Assembly (NCBI RefSeq): GCF_014839805.1
Contig: NC_051140.1
Span: forward strand, 7,957,826 to 8,021,825
Direction of reading: 5' to 3'
From: Manduca sexta
Lineage: Eukaryota; Arthropoda; Insecta; Lepidoptera; Sphingidae
DNA length: 64,000 nucleotides
Both the position numbers and the translations under genes were made by a program. The notes under the pieces were generated by a model, which was not told the origin of the DNA, ran no database searches, and saw only the letters and a program-made list of their open reading frames with translations. Positions 25,351 to 37,657 of the stretch are shown piece by piece; the stretch's first letter is position 1; each line of letters opens with the position of its first letter.

Positions 25351-26231
25351 TATCTAAAACATCCACCATCTTTGATCTCCATAACTTTACGAACGGGTTA
25401 TTTGCGGACTTAACTGCATATGTTTATTTTGTGGCGTTAATGATGGTTTTGGTCGGAACCGCACTTTTATGATTTCTATGTTATTTTTTTATTTTTTCTT
25501 TGTAAAAAAACATAAATGGTAATATTGAACTCGAAAAGTAGATAGACTTCAATTTAATGGCGTATTTTTAATACTCTTTTCTTCGACCACAAAATATTTA
25601 AAATATTAAAAACATAACCTAAAAGTTTCAACACAGGTAAATCGCGGAAATCCAAAAAAATTATGATAAAAAAAAAAAATTGAAATTTTACGCTGATCTG
25701 ACGAAAACATCGTTCAAAATTTGTCCACAAATTAAGACTGTAACGAAGCAACTTTATTTTAATCGTAAAATATGTTAATTCAGTAAAAATATTACGTAAA
25801 AAAATTTCATTAACTTTTATTTGTTTTTGTATCCGTAGGCAGGACACGATTTCTACATAAACATAATGTTTATAAACTCATCGATGTTCTTTTCAGCGTA
25901 GGCAGAGTTGTAATTAACTACGCCAACATACTAGTCATGTTAGGTTTCCGTTAGAGGCGAATCTACTAGCATTTACCGGGCAGAATTCCAGATTCTAGGC
26001 TAGTACTAAATATAAAAAAAAATACTTAATATCACTTTGTCCTCTTACCTACCCCTTAAGGGGGAAAATATGTTAGTTTGTTTGTTGTAAGTGTGTTTGT
26101 GTACAACTAGTAATATTTTTCATAGAATGTTTTTTGATCGTTAAGTCGAAGGCCCCATTCAAGATGTAAAGAAAATTTACTACAACGGGACTTGTTGACT
26201 TATCTAAAAAGGCAAATAAATAGGTGTACAT
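25351..26231. other. AT-rich noncoding stretch
   Basis: Holds a weak S2 SINE-like fragment near 25975-26070 (gcagaattccag, ctaccccttaaggggg). The 97-codon minus-strand frame at 25554-25847 is a Phe/Ile-rich AT-driven frame. Confidence 0.4.
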
Positions 26232-26470
26232 ATTATACACTTACATCACGCCTTTATCTCGGAAGGGGAAGGCAGAGATGCAACCAGGGCCCTTTCTGTT
26301 GTATGTTTCGCCCTATAATGGGATGATCACATTCCTATCGTCAGATAAAACCATATTCAACAAATTCCAGACTCTGGCCTTATTAGTATAAACTAAGTAA
26401 AAAAAAAATACTTTCACTTTGTCCGAACCAGGATTTGAACCCAGGACCTCAGAGCGATGTATACATACAC
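26232..26470 (-). repeat. tRNA-headed SINE (family S2), decayed copy
   Basis: Complement carries a B-box-like gggttcaaatcctgg and a head ending ctctgaggtcc. The 3' part has a clear relative of the gcctctgcataccccttcgg block seen in 62393-62655. Confidence 0.6.
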
Positions 26471-28106
26471 TTATTACTATATTTTATGATAAAGTTAACA
26501 GTATTACACCGAGTATATTAGAGGACAACAATCCAAACATCCCCTAATGATAGACGGTCATGTACTAATGATGTGTCATGTAGGTAATCATTTTGTGTTC
26601 TTAACAAATGTAATAACGTAATATAAGCCATAAGTGTAAATAAACTTTTGTAATATCTGTAGTAGAGTTGAAGGACAAACGAATAAAGATGTCAATGGCT
26701 CTGATCATTTAAGGACTTAAGTGTGTTTTCAAGAAAACTCTTACGGGATTTGTGGGAATAAATTAGAGATGATTCGGTGTAAAATAAAAAATGCTTTACG
26801 TCAGTAAGCCATCTTGTTTCATAGGTATATTTTTATTCTATAAGCCTTTGTAATCAATTATATCAAATTCCAATTGTAATACGAATCTTCTGAAATAATA
26901 CTGTAACTGCCAAGTTGTGTAACGGCCATCTGTCGTCTTGAGACCTAAGAAACTAAATCATCAACTCTGAACCCTCCATTTTAAATTCCAACGCTAAGTT
27001 TAAACAACTCATTCGTTGAATTATACGAATTGATTCTGATTCTCGAAATTCTTAGTGAAACGTTAAACAAGTTTCAAGGTTTAAGTTTTAATAAAGGTAT
27101 TAAAACTTTGCAATTATACTTTTGTACGGCCAGTCTTTGTTTCTGGTCTAACAGATAATTAAGAACTTTTTAAAGTTTTTAGGTATGACCCGATTGTCAA
27201 GCGCGTGGATCAGCTGATGTAAGGGAATCGCTTCCACGTTTAAACACCTACGATACTAGGAAGATACATGACCACAATTCCCATTCTTCCACCAAGTGTC
27301 GTAAGCGCCCCCGCTGAATATGAAAAACAGCGATAAAATTTATTAAATAGTTTTATATCTGACATTCGCGTAAACATAAAAAATAATTAGGTTCTTATCT
27401 AATTAATATAAGTGCATCAAATTCATCACTTAAATGTTTAAAAAATATTTTCAATTGCTACAACTCCCTAGCAGTGTCTCAGTATCTATAGAACTCTAGC
27501 CAACATCAGGTCCTTGGTTCCCTCTCTCTTAGTTTACTCCAGTTATTCTATTTATTAAAATTAACTTTATAAACTTGTAGGTTTTGTCATTGTTCCATTC
27601 GCGTGAACGATCTTTTCTCGGAATAAATGCCTCTATGCGTACTTCTGGGATAAAGAGCAGTATTTTAGTTTACTTCTAACATCCAGACATCTACACAAAT
27701 CGCATTTATTAAATAAACACATACATAAATACGACCCATGACTTTAAATTTAATAAAATACTTAATAAAATGCCATATTTTTTTTACATTACACGCAATG
27801 TTATATGAATCTAGTAACTATTTGAAAGTCGAGACGGAGCATTGCAACCAAAATCCTTTGTAAACATCAAAAATATATTTAGACGTCTATTTTTAAATCG
27901 GCCCGTCAGACTAACGAACTCTACGTGTCTTGTGAAGGCGCAGGCGGTTCATAAAAACGCCCTATATGGCTTTGACGAAAAATGTCGTTTGAAAAGTACC
28001 ATTGATAATGGGTGCATTCTATGAAATTACTAAGAGTTGTTCGCAGCTTTACCAGTGTGAAAATCTTTCACGCTACAAAAATCTGTAAAAGGCCACTGTC
28101 ATTTAA
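26471..28106. other. AT-rich noncoding stretch
   Basis: Contains a short fragment of foldback family F1 near 27329-27390 (cagcgataaaattt, cattcgcgtaaacataa). No gene recognised. Confidence 0.4.
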
Positions 28107-28300
28107 AAAATCAGATGAAAAAAATATTTCGTATGGAAGCAAAATACTAGGATAAAAAATAGTCTATGTGTTTATCTAGGATATGGTTTACCTGTGTGCC
28201 AAATTGTATTTAAATTCGTTCACCTGTTGTTGCGTTTATATCTAACGAACATCCAAACATCTTTACGAACTTTTGCATTTATGATATTAGTAAGAAGTAA
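28107..28300 (+). repeat. Dispersed repeat (family R8), copy 2
   Basis: Shares gtgtgccaaatt, tctaacgaacatccaaacat and tttgcatttat with 10256-10440. Confidence 0.6.
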
Positions 28301-31300
28301 TATTTGTATGATCGTACTTTGTTAATAAAGAATTGATTTATGTACTTGTGATTTTATACACTTATTTGTAATTGAATAATATTATTTATAATGAATTAGT
28401 AGTGTACAAAAATATCTGACAGAATTAAATGATTAAATTAAATATATGGTTACTTTTTTATTCATATTCAACAGTCTTAACCTCAGGAATTACGAAATTT
28501 TAGTGTAATCTATAAAAAAGATATCTGCAGTACTATCTAACTGCAATTTTTGTTACAAACGTTAATAAGAAGAAATACGCTAAAATGATACTTATTGCCG
28601 CGTTACACTTTGCTCTTCTCTCAACTTATTAAATAAACAAAACTGAAACGTAGCAGAAACTAAGGATTGTTGAATCTAATTAACTACAATTAAACTTTAA
28701 TACTTTTTCATATTTAATGTAACGTATTCATTATTCACATTCTCATTTTTATACTAAAAGTCGCAAAAATCTATGACGCATTTAAACTAAGCATTTAAGG
28801 TGGCAATATAAACGCGGCTTAAGATAACTTGAATCCGTTATGCTATTGGAAAGTAAATTGCACTCTGTGAATGACTTTTAAATTGGACGTTTGCCCCGAA
28901 AGGAGACAAAACCTTTGATCTGATTAGGTATTCTGTCTGGTGCACACACCCTAATACTAGCTTTTCTGTTTAATATGCAATCTAGAATGCATTTTTGTGT
29001 CGTCATAATGTGCCTTTTTGTCTCAGTTTGTAAAATATTGTTATAGTATTTTTCCTGAAGTAGATGTTGCTTTGTCAAATTCAAATTTTCATATCGCGAA
29101 AACTTATAAAACGGTTTTCGTGGACGTAAAATGAATACCTTATTTTGATACAAATGTTCTCCATATTTTATCAAAAAAATCCGTTTTATACCGAAAAACG
29201 TTTCGATTTTCTTGTAATAATCTTAACGGCTACTTAAATGTAAAACAGAAGATACATCCAAAGACAAAAGTTGGTCTCCTCACTATTTTGGTGACAAACT
29301 GTCCCTGTCAAACGTTTGGCCAACATCGGCCAGCGGGGGGAGCGTCTGGCAAGCCGCCAGTAAACATGAATCATCGCACACGGCGCGAACCACCGCCGAT
29401 TTGTCAGCATTACGATATTAGGGAGATTTTAGACAGCGTAATACTCGTACCTGCGATTTCAATGTTTGTTATAGTTAGTTATACCCATTAGTTAACACTT
29501 TATGAGTGGTAGCTGTAAGTGCTATTTAATAACTTTAAATTAAAAATAGGGAAATGATGTTTCATCAAACTTCGGTTTTAGTTCTATTTCTCTCCGACAA
29601 TAGGTATTATGCGCATTGAAATCTTAACGGCCAAGTGCGCGTCTTGACATTTATTTATTAGTAATTTGAAAATAAAATATTCGATAAAAGTATCACTGAA
29701 TTGATCTAAAACTATTGAATTAATGTGGGCTATTCGAAACTATTGATTTCGATGAGAATCGGCGAAGATGCTGAATAGGTGATGAGCTGAGCTTAACTAC
29801 TTGAACTAAGTTTATATTTCAGCGAAGTATTTACTACTAATGTAAATTCTCTGGCATTAAAATCCACGACCTTGCTTTTCTTGCAAATATTCAAAATTTT
29901 ATAGTGATCCTTCCATTACCTTTATAATACAATCTCACTGTAGCTTAAGAACTATGCGCAGAATACTGGAAAAAAGAATAATAACTATATTCAAAATAAA
30001 TGCAAAACCCAGACTGTGTAAAAAATAATTACTCAAATGAAAGGATAAAAAAATATATTAACTATTATATCATATTGCAGAGAGTAAAGGGAATATCATT
30101 GAAGCAATTTCTTAATTAATTTAAACAATATATCATTTAATACCTAATATCACAGAATGACGTGTGCAGTGCAATTGATTGCTTTGTAAATTTACTTATA
30201 ATTTAAAATTCCCCTTTGTCTCTCAGTTTTTAACCAGTCGTGAAGCTTATCAGGCATGTTGCACAATATATTTTGACTTTTTTTTTATATTATAACTAAA
30301 TGACGAGCCGAACAAACCACACGCCACTTTGTATTGCAAAGTATATCGGGCTACTGTTCTATGTTCATCATATTTAGACATAATATGTTAAGTCTAATTA
30401 TACCTGGGTACTGGTATTATACAGACCACATTGTTTTACAAACCAATAGACAATAATGCATCAAACTACTACTTGACGGCAAATATAGACTACAGTAGTA
30501 CTTACTAAGCGAGCTCATACATACTGGACCTACCAGCTAGTAAACCTAATTTTAAGGACATCCACTAATTGTCATAAATAATATAACTTCTAACCTTTCA
30601 ATAGCATCAGTTAGAACTGTCAATACAGCACGCAGCTAAATATAATACAAGTGTAAACTCCCTTAACATAGGAACTGACGACGCCAGTCGTAGTTTATTT
30701 GGAGACGCGCATATGTGTGATATGACAAGTGTTCTCGGGGTTTTTTTGCGCGTAAGTTGGAGGTAAAAACATATTTGTAGTGTTTTTTTTACCTTTACTA
30801 ATAGTACCCGGCAACTGGCGGCACTTTAAAGTTTTGCACTTGAAACGTTAGAGTAGTTTTATTGTGTGTATTTTATGGCACTTGGTCGTGGTTGGCGAAG
30901 AGTATCAAATGTATGTTTTATGGAGTTATATTGTTTTGCTATCATTTTGTATGGCATGTTAGATATTACTCTAGGTGTGAAAGATTGGTGTAAGAAAAAA
31001 TATATTCAATAAAAAAAGATTTTTATGAATATTTTTTTGAACACAATCTTATAAAACTCGTTTCATACGTAATAGGTATTATATTATAGTATAGTGCAAT
31101 GTTTTATTATAAATGTACTGTGGGTTGCTAAAAATGCAGTGGATCATAAGTATACAAAATCCCTGAGCAATATTTATCTCAACTTTGTCATTGGAATCAA
31201 CATTTGGCTCCGTGCGAGTGCCAATCAAATATAATTGGACACATTTAAACTTTCATGAAGAGACAAAATAATCTTCAAAAGAGAACAAAACTGATATTAT

Positions 31301-32257
31301 TTATGAGTGAATGCAAACAGACGTGCACGATCGGTTTTAAGCACGGGCTGTCAAGTGGCGAAGGCTAAACGATTCTGAGGGTAGAACAGACGAATCATCT
31401 GGCTTTGCATTCCCTTGCTTTTAGTGTTAAGAAATAAATTAGATTAAGTATTTATTTATAATTATGACGAGGTCTGACAAATAAAATGCCAATGGTAGCG
31501 CTAGTGAATTCACTCATCACAATTACGTAATATATTACAGATTGATAGCAGTATTATCCATTACCAATAGATATTATTGGTGACCAATATTATTAGTATG
31601 AGAAGTATATTGTATATCAATACACTTCTGATTCCATACTAAAAGCTGTCTTTAGAATCCGTTTATGTTTGACCATCGCGTACTCCGCTTATAAAATATT
31701 AATATACCTATTTAATATATACTCTAAGAGTACTACTCTTACTTACATTATCTACATTTCTATAGAACTGAAATTAGCTTCTTCAGTAACTGACTGTTTT
31801 ATAATAATTAGTAATGTAGCTTTTCTCTGAGGATCTGCTCGGTCGCACATCACGCAATAGATCAGAAACCAAGACATTTGCAATATGGCAAAGGAAGGGT
31901 CGGAGTTGACAGATGAAATATCTAGCGGTAGGGAGGCCAAGTTTGTAAGTTTTGACTTTACATAGCAACACTAGGTCATATTTTTATGAACTTAAAAGTC
32001 ATCGGTGTTTATTTGCCTTCTATATCCTAGTTAGTCATGGATACTTAAATCTTAGCATGCCTATTTAAATGCATTTTACATTTAAAGTATGCAATCCTAC
32101 TTTATGGGTAATTGCCCAGAAACCAAATAAAATAGTTTTATATATCGGTGTTGGTCCTTATACAAAATTATACAATAAGGGCAGATTTTAATATTTAATT
32201 AGCTAAAATGAACGTCGCAGTGCAGTAGAAGTGTAAAGCTTCTAGAGTATTCGAAGC
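28301..32257. other. Long AT-rich noncoding stretch
   Basis: No gene recognised in almost 4 kb. A GC-richer patch lies at 29290-29420. The 98-codon minus-strand frame at 28878-29174 has no recognisable domain. Confidence 0.4.
29290..29420. other. GC-richer patch, possible conserved element or exon
   Basis: About 130 bp containing ccaacatcggccagcgggg and cacacggcgcgaaccaccg stand out from the AT-rich surroundings. The plus strand is open here (288 to 491 of the 29-kb block), but the peptide is not recognised. It contains a forkhead-type gtaaaca. Function unknown. Confidence 0.2.
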
Positions 32258-32588
32258 AGATATTTATACTCCTCTCGAGGCGTTTCTTGTGCATTTGGTC
32301 TTTAAATCGAATACACGCCCATGCTCGAAGGGATATTTGGCGAGACCCTGGACACACAGGCCAGTATGAATCGCTCATGGTTGTAACTACACATTAGGCC
32401 ATGTGGAATCGCGAACATTTCCTGACCTTCTCCCCTTCAATATCCTAAGAGTTCACACACTCACACTTCCCTACCCGAAATATCCCTACCTAAGTTTCCT
32501 CCAGGCCTCTGCAGCCGGTAAGCCGAAGGATTTCAGTATTCCCAGAAATCCTCGGTGTTGACTGCGGGGACCCATACGCAAAAAAAAG
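32258..32588 (+). repeat. Dispersed repeat (family R6) with A tail, copy 1
   Basis: Collinear with 41458-41886: cttgtgcatttggtct, cgcccatgc, cacacaggccagt, tcatggttg, cgcgaacattt, ccttctccccttc and cctctgcagccgg, ending gca followed by A. Structure suggests a retroposed element with a poly(A) end. Confidence 0.65.
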
Positions 32589-32970
32589 TTGTTCATACTA
32601 GGTTATTATGAAAAAAATCGAACATAACTGCGTACAACTATCACTACACATTATTAGTACGTCCAAAAATATTTTAGAAGACGAAAAACAAAGTATGGTG
32701 AGCACAGCATTAACTCAACACACATGCAGAAATGTAAATGCGTTCGGCATGTAGCTGATCTTCAAATAAATGCAATTAGAATACGTTTCGCAGCGCGAGA
32801 AATATCTTTAAGGACGTTGTATGGGATCGGTTATAGGAGATAATGGTTAGAATTATAAACCAGATAATGTATCAAATCATTAATGAAATTGTCAGTATAC
32901 CTTCTTATGCCGTTAAAGTTTGATAAGAAACATTAAGTATCTAAGGTACTGAAATAAATGTATTTACGAG
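32589..32970. other. AT-rich noncoding stretch
   Basis: Nothing recognisable. Confidence 0.4.
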
Positions 32971-33234
32971 TTTTATCGCAGTGATTTATATAATTTTCTC
33001 CCGACGTTTCGAAGACTTTGCAGTCTTTATGACCACAGGGTGGACTGAGGTGTTGGTCATCCGAACGTGAAAGTTACAATATCATAATATATAATAACAT
33101 TCGCGTAAAAACTTAAGAAATCATTACCTAATCAGTTGTAATGATTTCTTATGTTTACGCCATATGTGACCATGAAGGCTGCAAAGTCTTCGAAACGTCG
33201 GAAGAAAACTAAAATATAAAAAACCGCGATAAAA
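32971..33234. mobile_element. Foldback element (family F1), head-to-head copy
   Basis: The left arm (about 32971-33037) contains ccgacgtttcgaagactttg and the right arm (about 33167-33234) contains its complement, so the element is two inverted copies facing each other. In the middle is a perfect 13-bp stem (33115-33127 and 33138-33150) with a 10-base loop, nested in longer partial pairing (gcgtaaa and tttacgc). No coding capacity. The class is unknown. Confidence 0.75.
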
Positions 33235-35139
33235 TCCGAAAAGTAGTTTAATTTTAATATTAATGAGTTGGTTAAAAAAACATAATGGCCAGGCCAGGCC
33301 CAGGCCCAAGTTTTTAGATCCCTAGCAAAGTCTTCTACTATATTTTTATTATAAGTATTATATTCTAATTGAAACTGCGCAGAAGAATGTATCCTTAATT
33401 ACTTGAATGAATTTGTCCATCAAATTAGATATAAACCCTTGTGACATACGCCACACTCTAAAAATACATTTAGAGACGAGAGAGAACGCACTAAACTAAG
33501 TTGAAGATGCGGTCGCGATTACATTCCCATGCTCTTTACAACGTCTTCATAAATTGTTCTCTGTTACAGTCTACTATCTCTTTGTGCATCTTATATGACC
33601 TATTCGAAGGCAATTACTTCAATGGATAGATCAATACTACAGAAACGTATGGAATATTTCGTGTTATGATTATTTTTTCTCCGAAATTCTGATTGTATGT
33701 GTATCTTAATTCCATTATTTTTATTGATAATCGTTTTATTGTTAATCCCCGACGCAAAAAGAGGAATAATACAGATGTACATAAGTCGTATTAAATAGAG
33801 TTCCGTCTCATTTCATCTGAATGCCACGTGATACGCCTTATTAGACAACACTAATTAGTATATTAATTAATATACCTTGCTTGTACAAGGCGTCGATATA
33901 AATACATAGTTACAACGGTGAGGTTACCATTTCAAACGAAGGTTACTACAAATAAAAACACGCATTAAATGCAATTTAAAGAAACTAGAAATTAGCACAT
34001 TATATTTTTTTGTATTACGAATCTTGTAATTTCGGTGGATGTACCATCGCGCAAGAGCTACCGCTAGTAACGTCTCATTTTCACTAATGAAATGAAAACA
34101 TTCGTTTGTACCACTCGTGCTATTTGCAGTAAACAAGTGGTTTTTATGTGAAATGCAATGAAATCTTTGTGTTCATTGTTAATGGCTTGTTGCACACTAT
34201 TATGTGTGGGACAGTTGGTGATTCAATGAATTTGGAAATTCAATTTTACGTACTACATTTTCATCTTTAAAAATAGATCAGAATTCGTCCTTACGTCGAA
34301 AATGATTTATTTGGGTGTTTATATAATTAGATATAAATTGTAATAAAAATAATCGTGAGAAAAATTTATTTGATACAATAAGCAATTTTTTTACTGCAAC
34401 ATGCAAAAAAATCCATCTCGTTTAAATGCGTTTGATCACTGTCGTATACTGTAATGTAATTATCTGCCTGATTTAATTAAACGTTTTTGTAACAAGAACA
34501 ACTACTTTACATTTTGGCGCCAAACCAATTAGAGATTTTGCTGTTTTCTGCTTGAAGTACCTAACCGAATTTAAAGCCACATTGCATTATCATTAAGTCA
34601 ATCCAACAGTATAATTTCAATTATTTACCCCTTTCCTGCACACTCTGAAGCATATGTCACGAACATCGGGCAATTTAAAATCTTTGAAGTATGAAACGAT
34701 ATAAATCCATCGGAGCGTGACCTGAATTGTCTCCTTAATTATTGGCTTATCATAAGTATATTCAATAATTAATCATTTTGTGAAAAACTATACAATGATA
34801 TACGATTTAAATACGAATCACATTTAATTAAGTTTGTCAAAATAGGTGCTAAAATTAGGGGAATAGGTGCGATTATTCCCTATACCTCAACGATACCTAA
34901 TGCCGCTATTGTCGTAAATTGATAATTATTTGTCAGCAGCAGAATTACAAAATAATGTTTATGAATCAACTTACTTTCTTAAGCAAGCTCAAAAATTACC
35001 GCGGACATACAGAAACATTATAACTTCAAACCCCTACTACTTATACTTACGCACTTAATTATGTTATTTAGTTACCTAGAATACAAATAGAACTTACTGC
35101 AACAGAAATAAATATATTCTCGTGTCGGATCATCGGTTC
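33235..35139. other. AT-rich noncoding stretch
   Basis: No gene recognised. Confidence 0.4.
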
Positions 35140-35370
35140 CATCAGATTAAATCCAACATATCGGTCAACCATTGATCGCAGTCAACCAACCGAATTGATA
35201 CCGACCAAATCACGCAATGTATGACGTCGCACAAATTAACTCCGCTGCACGCTTTTTGTTTGACGTCCGATATATCATTCATTCTTTCGTTCACACATTC
35301 ATATTTCATGTGAGCTTGCGCTTTTACAAATGGGGATTTTATTAACCAAAATTGGCTACGTTTGTGCACA
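35140..35370. other. GC-richer patch with two CRE-like sites
   Basis: Contains tgacgtc at about 35222 and 35263, some 40 bp apart, in a patch less AT-rich than its flanks. Two full CRE-type cores could indicate a regulatory element. The 75-codon minus-strand frame across it has no recognisable domain. Confidence 0.2.
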
Positions 35371-35508
35371 TATTGTGAATGTTTTAGTATCCTGTAGCCA
35401 GTGATTTAATTTTGTTATAACATGTAAGTTATGTTCTATTGTTATTTTTTCGATACGGAAAGCGAACTCACGGCTGCTTGCTTTATATTTCTAACATAAC
35501 TAGGTTTT

Positions 35509-35935
35509 GCTCGCGGCTTCGCCCGCGTGAATGAGTTTTCCGGGATAAAAGTCCACTGTATGATATAAGTCTTGCTACATATTTTCCCGGTACTGATAGG
35601 TACAAACTAATTTTAACCACATGGGGGTGGAATTTATCAAAATCCTTTCTTAGGGGATGCCTACGTCATAGTAGCTTTATGCATGCAAAGTCTCAGCCTG
35701 ATCGGTTAAAAATTGACAAACTTTCATACAAACTTTCATCCGCTATTTTATCCCCTTGGGGGTAGAATTAATCAAAATTCCTTTCTTAGCGGTTGCCTAC
35801 GTCATAAAATCTACCTGCATGCCAAATTTCAGCCCGATCCCTCCAGTGGTTTGGGCTGTGCGTTGATAGATCACTATGTCAGTCAGTCACCTTTGAGTTA
35901 TTATTTATTATATTTAGATAATTCTTTCCTAAAGG
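35509..35935 (+). repeat. Dispersed repeat common in Lepidoptera (family R9)
   Basis: Starts cgcggcttcgcccgcgtg, contains two tandem-like blocks with gttgcctacgtcat or gatgcctacgtcat, and ends ttcagcccgatccctccagt, ggctgtgcgttgatagatca and gtcagtcagtcacctttga. Fragments of the start (gaagccgcgag) are also at about 11230-11245 and 39216-39226, inverted. Noncoding. Confidence 0.65.
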
Positions 35936-37340
35936 TTCAATGATACTTAAGTGAATAAATAAATGAACCAAATGACCTAAAATAAACGTCACCCAAGACT
36001 GATATTTTTAAAATTTTAATTCTGCATCTTATTAACAAACGAATATCCTCTAATACGTATAACCATATGTTTTAGCAACGGTTTTAGTGATAGATTTCAA
36101 TCTGCCGGGAGAGAGGCAAAACGAACGTCAGGTTTTTTGTCGGCACTGCAAGAATGGCAGGTGCTGCGTGCGTCTGCTGTTTTGCTTTAGTTGGATTAAA
36201 ATCGCAACGCTGCAGCTGCGGCATAGTGATATGTCCTATCCTAACTTCAATACGGTCTTGATACTGATAACTTCAATACAATCGAACAGTATGAACAAAG
36301 CATAAAAATAATAGAAATATCTGCTGCTAGTAGAAATTGTTATGTAAGCTAGGCATTACCCAAGTGTTTTAAGTTTTCGCTCACTTCTCTTTCAGGACGA
36401 AGATTAACTGACCTACATTTTTTATTTTATTTCTTTAAGGAAAGCTTATGGACTAATATCTAAATAAATAACATAGTGAACATAACGCGTCACTTGATCT
36501 TATCTCTTATTTTGATTAGTAAATCATGTTATAATTTATCAGTCACATTCACAGAGGCAAAATGTTATCCATTTTTGATACTCGGTAACACGCGCTAAGA
36601 TTTGATATAACCCATCATAAAGATTATTCCATAACCACTTAAAAATAACGTTGTATTTATCGGTGCGTTATAATCGAGTGAACACTCGACGCCGGCCGGT
36701 ATCGACACGAGTTATATCGATTTAAAAACACCCTCCACTCGGCTAATTCGATATATTGGATGAGTAAAGGTGATTAAGTACTGTAATTCCGAACGAATTT
36801 TGTAGTATTTTGTGAGAATTTCCTATCGATATGGTTAGAGATCGGCAATGAAATTACAATTTTGTACATAAAACTTTCCATCAGTTGGTGATCAGGTATA
36901 AACTATAAGTAACAAAAACATGGAGGTTAACTCAGCAAAGGTGTAATTAATCAAAAATCTTTAAAAGATGTGTCCAGTAGTTACAGAAATAACAAAGCAT
37001 AATTATTTAATATTACTCTTAGGAGAAAACATAAAAAGGGCACAGTCATTATCGTCCATACAAGACATTATGTAATACTTAAAATTCGAATTTATTTTCG
37101 TACAGCTGTTCTAACTGGACCTCGTGATATATTTGTCACGTTTTTAATTTCTATTCATTACGTAAACGTCTCACAGCTGGCTAGTTTTCTTCAAACCATA
37201 TAACTAGGTCAATTAATATTTTAGTCACTAAAGATTTCTTTGTTTTTCTATCCAGCGTTACCAAAATGATTCCAAGTAAGCTAGGGAATATTGATAGACC
37301 AAGAAACTACGTAGATATTGTTACGTGCTGTTTATTAAAA
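35936..37340. other. AT-rich noncoding stretch
   Basis: Holds a slightly GC-richer patch at about 36085-36240 and a 14-bp palindrome cgagtgaacactcg at 36675-36688. No gene recognised. Confidence 0.4.
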
Positions 37341-37657
37341 ATATCAGTCCTGTATTAAATACTGTCCAACTGTTGGGCACGGGCCTCCTCTACTACTGAG
37401 AAGGATTAGGCCTTAGTCCACCACGCTGGCCTAGTACGGGTTGGTTAGACTTCACACACCCTCGAAAATTCCTAATAGAGAAATCCTCAGGTATACAGGT
37501 TCCCTCACGTTGTTTCCTTCACCGTTAAAGCAAGCGATAATTCACAAAGAATACACACATATTTTTTTAGAACAGTCAGAGGTGTGTGCCCTTGGGATTT
37601 GAACCTGCGGACATTCGTCTCGGCAGTCTGTTCCAAAACCAACTAGGCTATCGCCGC
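37341..37657 (-). repeat. tRNA-headed SINE (family S1), near full length
   Basis: Almost collinear with 21167-21498 on the minus strand, with the A-box-like and B-box-like blocks kept. I could not find a clear target duplication next to the head. Confidence 0.85.
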
